Shown one piece after another: positions 45,101 through 51,783 of a stretch of DNA of 53,472 nt. The DNA lies in the NCBI GenBank assembly GCA_050485645.1, contig JBJHBT010000026.1, positions 1 through 53,472 on the forward strand. The letters run 5' to 3'. Source of the stretch: JBJHBP01 sp050485645 (GTDB lineage Bacteria; Pseudomonadota; Gammaproteobacteria; Steroidobacterales; Rariloculaceae). The number at the start of each line of letters is the position of its first letter. Within the stretch, counting starts at the first letter, position 1. The translations under genes and the position numbers were made by a program. The notes beneath the pieces were generated by a model. That model worked only from the letters and a program-made list of their open reading frames with translations. It was not told the DNA's origin and ran no database searches.

Positions 45101-46714
45101 GAGTCCCACGTAGCGAACGGCCGACCAGTCGAAAAACCGGTTGAAGGGTCGCAGCAGCCAGCCGAAGGTGAAGTCGATGCCGCGCTGCAGGCGGTCCGGC
45201 GCGTCGCCGTGCGATCTGAGCAGCACCGCTGACAGCGCCGGCGACAGTGTCAGCGAATTGAACGCCGAAATCACCGTGCTGATGGCGATGGTCAGTGCGA
45301 ACTGGCCATAGAACTGCCCGCTGAGGCCGCTGATGAATGCAGTGGGCACGAACACCGCGACCAGTACCGCGGAGATGGCGATGATCGGACTGGTGACCTC
45401 GCGCATCGCCTGCCGGGCGGCATCCAGAGAGTTCAGGCCGCGCGCGATGTTGCGCTCGACATTCTCGACCACGACGATCGCATCGTCCACGACGATGCCG
45501 ATCGCCAGCACCAGGCCAAACAGCGACAGCGCGTTGATCGAGAATCCGAACAGTTGCATCACGGCCAGTGTGCCGACCAGTGACACCGGCACCGCGATCA
45601 GCGGAATGATGGCCGCGCGCCATGTCTGCAGGAACAGCAGCACGACGATCACCACCAGCAGCACCGCTTCGGCCAGCGTCTTGACCACCGCGGAGATGGA
45701 ATCGCGCACGAACAGCGTCGTGTCGTAGACGATGCGGTATTCCACGCCCTGCGGGAAGTCCGCCGACAGCCTCTGCATGGTGGCATGCACGGCATTCGAT
45801 ACGTCGATCGCGTTGCTGCCGGCCTGCTGCATGATGCCGATGGCCGCGGCCGGTTCGTTGTCCAGCCATGATCGCAGTGCGTAGGTGGCGGCACCCAGCT
45901 CCACCTCCGCGACATCACGCAGTCGCGAGACCTGACCTGCCGGTCCGCTTCTGATCACGATGCTGCCGAACTCTTCCTCCGTGGTCAGTCGTCCGCGGGT
46001 GTCCACCAGCAGCTGGAACTGTGCGCCACCGGGGGCGGGCGGTGCGCCGAGCTGGCCGGCCGCCACCTGCACGTTCTGTTCCCGTATCGCCGCAATGACA
46101 TCGGTGGCCGTCAGGCCCAGTGCCGCGACGCGCTCGGGGTCCAGCCATATGCGCATCGAGTATTCGCCGGCACCGAACACCGCCGCCTCGCCGATGCCGG
46201 GTATGCGCGCCAGTTCGTCGCGCACCCGCAGCGTTGCGTAGTTCGACAGGTACAGCATGTCGTACCGGTCGTCCGGGGAAATCAGGTGCACGACCATCAG
46301 CAGGTCGGACGACGACTTTTCCGTGACCACGCCCAGTCGCTGCGTCACTTCGGGCAGCCTGGACAGCGTCTGCGATACGCGGTTCTGCACCAGCACCTGC
46401 GCACTGTCGATGTCGGTACCCAGTTCGAAGGTGACCGTCAGCGTCATCACGCCATCGGAGGTGGACTGCGACGACATGTACAGCATCCGTTCGACGCCGT
46501 TGATCGCCTGTTCCAGCGGTGTGGCCACCGTTTCGGCAATCACCTGCGGGTTGGCACCCGGATAGATGGCGCGTACCACGACGCTGGGGGGCACCACTTC
46601 CGGGTATTCACTCACCGGCAGCATGCGCAGTGAAATCAGCCCGGCCAGGAAAATAACCGCCGACAGAACGCCGGCGAAAATCGGCCGCTGCACAAAGAAT
46701 TGCGGGAAATTCAT
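42167..46714 (-). CDS. RND efflux permease fused to a NodT-type outer-membrane factor
   Basis: 1515 residues, one uninterrupted frame. Residues 1 to about 1045 are a full HAE1 permease: MNFPQFFVQRPIFAGVLSAV, helix 4 VDDAIVVVENVE (D410-D411) and KNAILIVEFAR. After VFYWVVRRTTTYLTRGRLAK comes an alanine-rich helix and LAGC (Cys1065), then AVGPNYVAP, the hallmark start of NodT-type outer-membrane efflux lipoproteins, and a full OMF domain (about 1066-1515) of paired helical repeats. I find no ATG, GTG or TTG in the link region to start the second part separately. The link looks like a complete lipoprotein signal, so cleavage by signal peptidase II could free the channel after translation (inference). 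The adaptor gene is upstream, separated by 26 bases. Confidence 0.88.
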   Translation of the reverse strand: MNFPQFFVQRPIFAGVLSAVIFLAGLISLRMLPVSEYPEVVPPSVVVRAIYPGANPQVIAETVATPLEQAINGVERMLYMSSQSTSDGVMTLTVTFELGTDIDSAQVLVQNRVSQTLSRLPEVTQRLGVVTEKSSSDLLMVVHLISPDDRYDMLYLSNYATLRVRDELARIPGIGEAAVFGAGEYSMRIWLDPERVAALGLTATDVIAAIREQNVQVAAGQLGAPPAPGGAQFQLLVDTRGRLTTEEEFGSIVIRSGPAGQVSRLRDVAEVELGAATYALRSWLDNEPAAAIGIMQQAGSNAIDVSNAVHATMQRLSADFPQGVEYRIVYDTTLFVRDSISAVVKTLAEAVLLVVIVVLLFLQTWRAAIIPLIAVPVSLVGTLAVMQLFGFSINALSLFGLVLAIGIVVDDAIVVVENVERNIARGLNSLDAARQAMREVTSPIIAISAVLVAVFVPTAFISGLSGQFYGQFALTIAISTVISAFNSLTLSPALSAVLLRSHGDAPDRLQRGIDFTFGWLLRPFNRFFDWSAVRYVGLTGRLIRRSGIALVVYVGLAAIAWLGFATVPGGFLPQQDKQYLIAYAQLPEAAALDRTDAVIRRMTDMALAEPGVAHALGFPGLSPNGFVNSPNTGIVFVTMQESASNRRGVRRSAWEIAEALNREFGAIQDAYVAVFPPPAVQGLGTIGGFRIQIEDRAGLGHEVLFDETRKLIELGWQTPGLTDLFSSFQINVPQVRVHVDRDKAKTQGVALDDLFDTLQIYLGSLYVNDFNRFGRTYQVNAQAAMDFRQEPEDITRLKVRNADGAMVPLGAFVTLEPGAGPDRVMHYNGYPTAEINGAPAPGFSSSEAQALLAGLAEAGLPNGMAYEWTELAYQQLLAGNTAAWVFPLSVLLVLLVLAALYESFSLPLVVVLIVPMTLLSAIAGVWLTGGDNNLFTQIGLIVLVGLACKNAILIVEFARVRELEGASTWDAVLEACRLRLRPILMTSIAFTAAVVPLVFSTGAGAEMRQAMGVAVFFGMIGVTVFGLLLTPVFYWVVRRTTTYLTRGRLAKATAAAAATATLAGCAVGPNYVAPTTAPAEFADIATVITTQPFEAHWWSQFGDPVLDSLVERALAGDPDLRIAEARLREAHALLRGTRRERWPGGEVVLGYERRNAQQPGVSDERVEVSGYEAGITTAWELDLFGRLRRGVEAATADAEAAAARLRDAHVLVAAEVALTYLELRGAQKRLAVAEANRRNQQETLRLTRVRQELGRGSELDVASAAARLAATDATLPPLATAAHIAANRLAVLTGQRPGALDGELEFVDMPAHLTTLAVGDPELLLRRRADVDAAERELAAATARVGVATAELFPRISISGFLGFIAGDASMLGESASRALRVTPVLSWAAFDRGGVRARLNIAEARTDAALANYERVVLRALEETDNAFVSYAQQRLRLSAVIDQARASRRAAELARIQYREGALDFLRLLDAERTVLEAEDAVAEAVTALNATVVLIYKALGGGFPAAARVSES

Positions 46715-46740
46715 GCTTGAAACTCCGTGACTGCGGTGCG

Positions 46741-47937
46741 TCAGTCGCGCACGGGGCCGGCGGCCGCGGCCAGCTGGTCGGCGTCGGGTGCGACACCACC
46801 CATCACGACGCGTTGCGGTGTGACCGGCATGCCGGGTGCCACGCGCTGCAGACCGTTCACGATCACTACGTCACCGGCCTGCAGGCCGGTGGTGATGATT
46901 CTCAGGTCATCGAGCAGCGGGCCGGGTTCGACCGCGCGGTACTGCGCCACATTGTCCTGGTCCATCACCAGCACGAAGCGGCGGTTGAGATCGGTTCCGA
47001 TCGCGCGGTCCTCGACCAGTGCGGTACGTTGCGGATTGGCGCCCGCGACGCGGATGCGGGCGAACAGGCCCGGCGTGAATCGGCCCTCGCTGTCGTCAAG
47101 TACCGCGCGTGCGCGCATCGTGCCGTTCGTGGCGTCAACACGGTTGTCGATGAAATCCAGCCGTGCCTGATGCGGGTAGCCGCGTTCATCCACAAGGCCG
47201 ATGTGCACCGGTGCACCACGTTCGGCACTGTGACGCAGATGTGACAGGTAGGTGTGCTCGTCAACGTCGAAGTAGACATGTGCCGGGGTGGTCGAAACGA
47301 TGGTGGTGAGGACGGTGGCACTGTCGACGAGGTTTCCTGCGGTAATCAGGGCACGGGAGACCCGGCCACTGATCGGCGCGACGACCTGGGTGAAGGAGAG
47401 ATCCAGCTCAGCCGATCGCAATGCCGCCTCGACGGATGCAAGGTGGGCGGCGGTGACCGCCACATCGGCCGCCAGCGTTTCCAGCTCCTCGTGCGCAATG
47501 GCGTCCTCGGCGAAAAGACGTTCGCCGCGCTGGTGGCTGGTGCGCGCCAGATTGAGCTGCGCGGCCACCCGATCTCTTTCCGCTGCCAGCCTCTCGGCTT
47601 CGGCGCGCAATGGACGTGGATCGATCTGCAGCAGCGGTTGGCCCTGGGTGACCAGGCTGCCTTCGATGAAATCAACCGACTCCACGAACCCCGAAACACG
47701 CGGCCGCACGTCGACGCGCTCGGCTGCTTCGATTCGACCGGTGTAGTCCACCCAGTTGCGTAGCTCGCGCACCAGCACTTCGGCAACGGTGACCTCCGGT
47801 GCTGGCGCGGGAGCTGTGACGACATCGTCTGCCTGTCCCGATGTGCACCCGGCGGCCGCCATGCCGCCAGCAATCCCCACCAGAGCAGCCAACCCCAGAA
47901 CCTGCCGAGAGCGTGTCCACGCAACCCGAATACTCAT
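46741..47937 (-). CDS. RND efflux periplasmic adaptor lipoprotein (second system)
   Basis: 398 residues from ATG 47937. A signal with lipobox AAAGC precedes the half-motif VDVRPRVSGFVESVDFIEGS, a coiled-coil hairpin (about 100-170), the second half LDLSFTQVVAPISGRVS, then beta-barrel and membrane-proximal domains. It partners the fused permease-channel protein directly downstream. The frame is open upstream to 48009, but that part overlaps the control region with its palindromes. Confidence 0.88.
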   Translation of the reverse strand: MSIRVAWTRSRQVLGLAALVGIAGGMAAAGCTSGQADDVVTAPAPAPEVTVAEVLVRELRNWVDYTGRIEAAERVDVRPRVSGFVESVDFIEGSLVTQGQPLLQIDPRPLRAEAERLAAERDRVAAQLNLARTSHQRGERLFAEDAIAHEELETLAADVAVTAAHLASVEAALRSAELDLSFTQVVAPISGRVSRALITAGNLVDSATVLTTIVSTTPAHVYFDVDEHTYLSHLRHSAERGAPVHIGLVDERGYPHQARLDFIDNRVDATNGTMRARAVLDDSEGRFTPGLFARIRVAGANPQRTALVEDRAIGTDLNRRFVLVMDQDNVAQYRAVEPGPLLDDLRIITTGLQAGDVVIVNGLQRVAPGMPVTPQRVVMGGVAPDADQLAAAAGPVRD

Positions 47938-47956
47938 AGGAAACCCTTTCTGCGTC

Positions 47957-47973
47957 AGAGTCTTGTAGACTCT
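47957..47973. promoter_or_regulatory. Palindrome upstream of the adaptor gene
   Basis: AGAGTCT-TGT-AGACTCT, perfect 7-bp arms, 20 bases upstream of the adaptor ATG. It may be an additional operator or a hairpin in the adaptor's leader. The AGAGTCT half occurs once more at 48131-48137 inside the TetR gene. Confidence 0.4.
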
Positions 47974-48067
47974 TCTCCGTGAATCTGAACCCTTGGGGTA
48001 CAGCGACATCCAATACCGCGAACTTTCGCTTCTCTGCGCTGCGACGCGGAGACTGGCTTTGGCAGCG

Positions 48068-48092
48068 ACGTTACTGTACCGTTTAGTAACGT
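48068..48092. promoter_or_regulatory. Candidate operator of the divergent TetR regulator
   Basis: ACGTTACT and AGTAACGT are perfect 8-bp arms with a nine-base spacer (48076-48084). A degenerate second copy with TTACT and AGTTAC elements lies at about 48102-48119, next to the regulator's start. The site lies between the adaptor and TetR genes, where a TetR dimer would be expected to bind. Confidence 0.6.
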
Positions 48093-48119
48093 TGCGGAAT
48101 GTACTTACTGGTTAGTTAC

Positions 48120-48773
48120 ATGTCAACACAAGAGTCTACCCGCCCCATGGCGCCGCCGTTCGCGACACCTGACAGTTGCGATGCGCCCAGCTGCGCGCGC
48201 GACCGCATCTTTGAAACGGCGCGGAATCTGTTTTATCGACACGGCATCCGTGGCGTCAGCGTTGACACCATCGCGGCGGAGGCGGGCACTACCAAGGTCA
48301 CGCTGTACCGCGTGTTTTCATCGAAGGATGATCTGGTCAGGCAGTGCCTGGTCGATCATGCACAGCGATTCTGGCAGTGCTGGGATGCCGCGGTGGCCGA
48401 ACATAAAGGCAAGCCGCGCGAACAGATCGAAGCGCTGTTCGATCTGCTTCTGGATAACATGTGTACCAGCGAAGGGGAGCGTGGCTGTCCGATTTCAAAT
48501 GCCGCAGTCGAAATCGTCGATGCCGATCACCCCGCCCACAAGGTTATTCGCGATCACCACGCCGAGATTGCCCGTCGCTTCCGGGAGCTGGCGCGTGATA
48601 TGGGCGCTTTCAGGCCCGACGAGCTGGGCAATGCACTGACGCTGCTCGTTGAGGGCGTATTCGCCGCCCGTGTGGTGCTGGAGGGAACACGCGAAATCGA
48701 GTCGGTGCGAGAAGCCGCGGACGCGCTGCTTGATTCAGCATCGATGGGCACAGGCGCTGTCCGCCCGATCTGA
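48120..48773 (+). CDS. TetR family transcriptional regulator (divergent from pump operon)
   Basis: 217 residues from ATG 48120. The DNA-binding part is RIFETARNLFYRHGIRGVSVD, then TIAAEAGTTKVTLYRVF (helix-turn-helix) and SSKDDLVRQCL. The rest is the helical ligand domain. An earlier in-frame ATG at 48099 exists; neither has a good ribosome-binding site, and because the operator-like sequence lies at 48068-48119 I prefer the later start. It is divergent from the adaptor gene and probably represses the fused pump operon and itself. Confidence 0.83.
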   Translation: MSTQESTRPMAPPFATPDSCDAPSCARDRIFETARNLFYRHGIRGVSVDTIAAEAGTTKVTLYRVFSSKDDLVRQCLVDHAQRFWQCWDAAVAEHKGKPREQIEALFDLLLDNMCTSEGERGCPISNAAVEIVDADHPAHKVIRDHHAEIARRFRELARDMGAFRPDELGNALTLLVEGVFAARVVLEGTREIESVREAADALLDSASMGTGAVRPI

Positions 48774-48989
48774 GCGCTACCCGACGCCGAACCACAACCG
48801 CCGCTCCAGGTGCCCCGTTGGGCAACGGGACCGGTAGTCCGGCCAGCCGGGTCACGGTGGCGGGATGGGCGACCGCCTGGCAGGCAGTCGCCCGTATCCG
48901 ACGCGTGTCGTGGCAGCCATTCGCAGCCATTCGTCCGCGACCCGGCGCCGCCTGTGGCACGGCGCCGCCGGGTACTGTCGTTCTACGTG

Positions 48990-49382
48990 CTACTGAGCGC
49001 GGTGAGCGGTGAACTCGGTAACCAGCGGGTCCATGCCCGGCGCGAACGTGAACGTGCTCACGATGGCCATCTCGTCCCCGTCCACGGTCGCCTCATAGGC
49101 GATGACGGTCGGCGGCGCGTCGCCCATGCCGGCCCAGGGGACATTGAAGGTCAGTTCGTTGCCGCTGATGCGGCCGTCAGTGATGTTGCTGTCAGTGCCA
49201 CCAACCGACAGGCTGCCGGTGACTTCCTCGGCATCCTGGCGAAATGTGAACACCAGCTCCACGGGGCCCTGTTCGGCTTCCAGGTTTGCACGCCAGGTGC
49301 CAGTCACATCCTGCGCCAGTGCAGGCGCTGCGAAGAGCATGAAAGCGGCTGCCGCGGTCAGGCTGCGAAGAATCTTTTCCAT
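48990..49382 (-). CDS. Small exported beta-rich protein of unknown function
   Basis: 130 residues. A clear signal peptide MEKILRSLTAAAAFMLFAAPALAQ precedes about 106 residues with alternating strands (VTGTWRANLEAEQGPVELVFTF, VTGSLSVGG, ELTFNVPW, MAIVSTFTFAPG). The mature part looks like a small lipocalin-like or immunoglobulin-like barrel. It stands alone: 216 bases on one side and 191 on the other lack genes. No function is assigned. Confidence 0.75.
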   Translation of the reverse strand: MEKILRSLTAAAAFMLFAAPALAQDVTGTWRANLEAEQGPVELVFTFRQDAEEVTGSLSVGGTDSNITDGRISGNELTFNVPWAGMGDAPPTVIAYEATVDGDEMAIVSTFTFAPGMDPLVTEFTAHRAQ

Positions 49383-49477
49383 GTTGTTATCTCCTTGGTA
49401 TAGGGGGAATCCTGTTTGCTACAGGATGGCTGGACATTGTAACCGCGGGAAAGTTCGGATGCGCGCCTGATAAGCAC

Positions 49478-49513
49478 CACGCCGGAAAAAAGGGTCACGC
49501 CAGAAAAAAAGGG
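49478..49513. repeat. Short imperfect direct repeat by the PhoX terminator
   Basis: CACGCCGGAAAAAAGGG (49478-49494) and CACGCCAGAAAAAAAGGG (49496-49513) are near-identical tandem copies next to the PhoX terminator. On the minus strand each is a run of T following CCC. Confidence 0.6.
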
Positions 49514-49536
49514 AGACAGGTACAGGCCTGTCTCCC
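49504..49536 (-). terminator. Intrinsic terminator of phoX-like gene
   Basis: GGGAGACAGG (49511-49520) and CCTGTCTCCC (49527-49536) make a perfect 10-bp stem; on the minus strand a seven-base U run (49504-49510) follows. It lies about 37 bases beyond the phosphatase stop. Confidence 0.9.
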
Positions 49537-49573
49537 CTTAGGTGGCTGCCGGTAGCAGCAGCTTTCGTCGCGA

Positions 49574-51679
49574 TCAGTCGCCGATCACGCCGCCGTCCTC
49601 GCGGGTGATGACGATCGTGGCCGAGCGGGGGCGGGGACCGTTCGGATTCGGAATCACGTCCGGTTCGCCGGGATGCCGGTAGATGGCGCCGCTGTCCGGC
49701 CAGTTGCTGGTGAAGTTGCCCGGCTGCGAGCGGTCGCCGGGATGCTGGAAGTTCACGAACATCGTCCGATTGTCCGGGGTGGTGACGACGCCGGTGACTT
49801 CCTGCTGCCTGGGGCCTGCCAGAAAACGTTTGATTTCGCCGGTCACCGGGTTGGCCGCCAGCATCGAGTTTTCACCGAAGGGCCCGGCAGCCTGCTGATT
49901 GCCGCTCATGTCGGTCTGGATCCACAGGGTGCCGTTCGTGTCGATCCAAAGCCCGTCGGGGCTGGCGAAGATATTGTCGGCCGTCAGCGCGGCGCCGTGC
50001 CTGCCGGGCAGAATCTGACTGTCGGTCTCCGTGCCGGCCAGGACAAACAGATCCCACCGAAAACGCAGCGCCCATGCCCGGTTGCCCTGTTCACGCCAGC
50101 GGATGATGTGTCCGAAAGGGTTCGGTCCGCGCGGATTGGAGGCATTGACCTGGGCTGGCGTGCGGGCGTTGTTGTTGGTCAGGGTGAAATAGACCTCGCC
50201 GGTCTGCGGATGGACGGCACCCCATTCGGGACGGTCCATCCTGGTGGCGCCGACAACATCGGCGGCCAGGCGGGTGTTGACCAGCACGTCGGCCTGATCC
50301 TTGAACACCACGCCGGCCGCGGCGGCTGCGGCGATGAAATCGGGATTGTTGATGTCCAGTGCCAGCCAGTCGCCGCTGCCGTCCTCGTTGAAACGCGCGG
50401 CATACAGCGTGCCTTCATCGAGTATGTTGCCGTTGTTCTTGCGGTTGCGGTTGTAGCGCGCCCTGGTCACGAACTTGTATATGTATTCGTTGATGGCATC
50501 GTCACCCATGTAGAACGTCAGCGGCTGGCCCTGCTGCGGCGGCGCGAATATCACGCCCTCATGCGCGAAACGGCCCAGTGCGGTGCGCTTCACCGGAGTG
50601 CTGTTCGGGTCCATCGGATCGATCTCGACGATCCAGCCCTGACAGTTGGCTTCGTTGCGATAGTCCATGGTCGCCGACGCCTCTTTCACCGACACGTCGA
50701 ACCGTACGTACTCGTCCGAGCCGCTGTCGGCCGCGTCCCATCGGTAGCGGCTCGTTGCGAACGTACCGAACGGTACGCCATAGCGGCTTTGTTCACGCGG
50801 GCGCTCGCTGCCGCGGTTGACGAAGTAGCCGGCCCAGTTCTCTTCGCAGGTGAGATAGGTGCCCCAGGGTGTGAAGCCGTGCGCACAGTTGTTGATTGTG
50901 CCGCGCGTAAACCATCCCTTGTGGCTATACCTGGTCTTGACGAGGTCGTGGCCCTGCACCGGGCCGCTGATGACCATCGGGGTGTTCGCGGTAATGCGCC
51001 GGTTGTAGCGGCCCCGGACAACTTTCCACTCGCCCGTGCTGCTGTCTTTCCTGATCTCGACGATGCTGATGCCGTGTGCGGCGACTTCCTTGCGCACCTC
51101 GTCCTTTGGTCGCGCGCCGTTCACCAGCGTCGGGCCGTTGACGTGCAGTATCTGCGCGTCAACGTACTCGTGGTTCACGCACAGCAGGCCGTGCCCGTTG
51201 GGATCCTTCTCGAATGGAAAGTAGTGCATGCCGTCGTGGTGCGAGCCCACCTGCTGCTCCTGATCCACGCCGGAGTTGCCGTTCGCGCCGTCGTACGCGG
51301 GGTACGTGCCGGTGATCGGCGTGCCCCAGGGGATCAGCGTCTGTGCCTTGTAGCCATGCGGCAGCAGAGCGGTATCGGAACGCGATACCGGAATCGCATT
51401 GAAGCTCAACCCCGGCTTGCGCTGGAACGGCGGCCGTGCAAAGGGCGGTCGTGCGCCGGCGGCTGGCGGCAGCTGCTTTGCGGCGTTCGGGGACGCGGCG
51501 AATGCTGCGGCCGATGAGGCGAAGAGGCCGGCTACCGCTGCGCCGATGCCGCCGCTCATCACGTCGCGGCGATTGAGGCGTTTCTCAAGTATCTGGGTGA
51601 AATGGGGGTTGTTCGAGTGGTTGCTGATGGGTTCGTCGCCGTTGCCGGGTTCGAACGTGGTCGGTTTGCAGTCCTTCAT
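49574..51679 (-). CDS. PhoX family alkaline phosphatase (DUF839), Tat-exported
   Basis: 701 residues from ATG 51679, preceded by AAAGGGAAACAGGC. A twin-arginine signal (RLNRRDVMSGGIGAAVAGLF, R37-R38) fits PhoX, a calcium/iron-dependent periplasmic phosphatase that releases phosphate from organic phosphomonoesters. Family segments are the CVNHEYV block (about residue 165), TPWGTYLTCEENWAGYF and the late WIDTNGTLWIQTD. The frame is open upstream to 51712, but the twin-arginine context and ribosome-binding site favour 51679. Alone on this strand; the terminator follows. Confidence 0.9.
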   Translation of the reverse strand: MKDCKPTTFEPGNGDEPISNHSNNPHFTQILEKRLNRRDVMSGGIGAAVAGLFASSAAAFAASPNAAKQLPPAAGARPPFARPPFQRKPGLSFNAIPVSRSDTALLPHGYKAQTLIPWGTPITGTYPAYDGANGNSGVDQEQQVGSHHDGMHYFPFEKDPNGHGLLCVNHEYVDAQILHVNGPTLVNGARPKDEVRKEVAAHGISIVEIRKDSSTGEWKVVRGRYNRRITANTPMVISGPVQGHDLVKTRYSHKGWFTRGTINNCAHGFTPWGTYLTCEENWAGYFVNRGSERPREQSRYGVPFGTFATSRYRWDAADSGSDEYVRFDVSVKEASATMDYRNEANCQGWIVEIDPMDPNSTPVKRTALGRFAHEGVIFAPPQQGQPLTFYMGDDAINEYIYKFVTRARYNRNRKNNGNILDEGTLYAARFNEDGSGDWLALDINNPDFIAAAAAAGVVFKDQADVLVNTRLAADVVGATRMDRPEWGAVHPQTGEVYFTLTNNNARTPAQVNASNPRGPNPFGHIIRWREQGNRAWALRFRWDLFVLAGTETDSQILPGRHGAALTADNIFASPDGLWIDTNGTLWIQTDMSGNQQAAGPFGENSMLAANPVTGEIKRFLAGPRQQEVTGVVTTPDNRTMFVNFQHPGDRSQPGNFTSNWPDSGAIYRHPGEPDVIPNPNGPRPRSATIVITREDGGVIGD

Positions 51680-51783
51680 GCCTGTTTCCCTTTCTGTGAC
51701 GTGGCTGACCAAGACGGAGGGAAACTTTTTGCCACGGCGGCATGACGGTTCGGTGTCGCTTTGTTTGCGAACCGGTGATTTGT

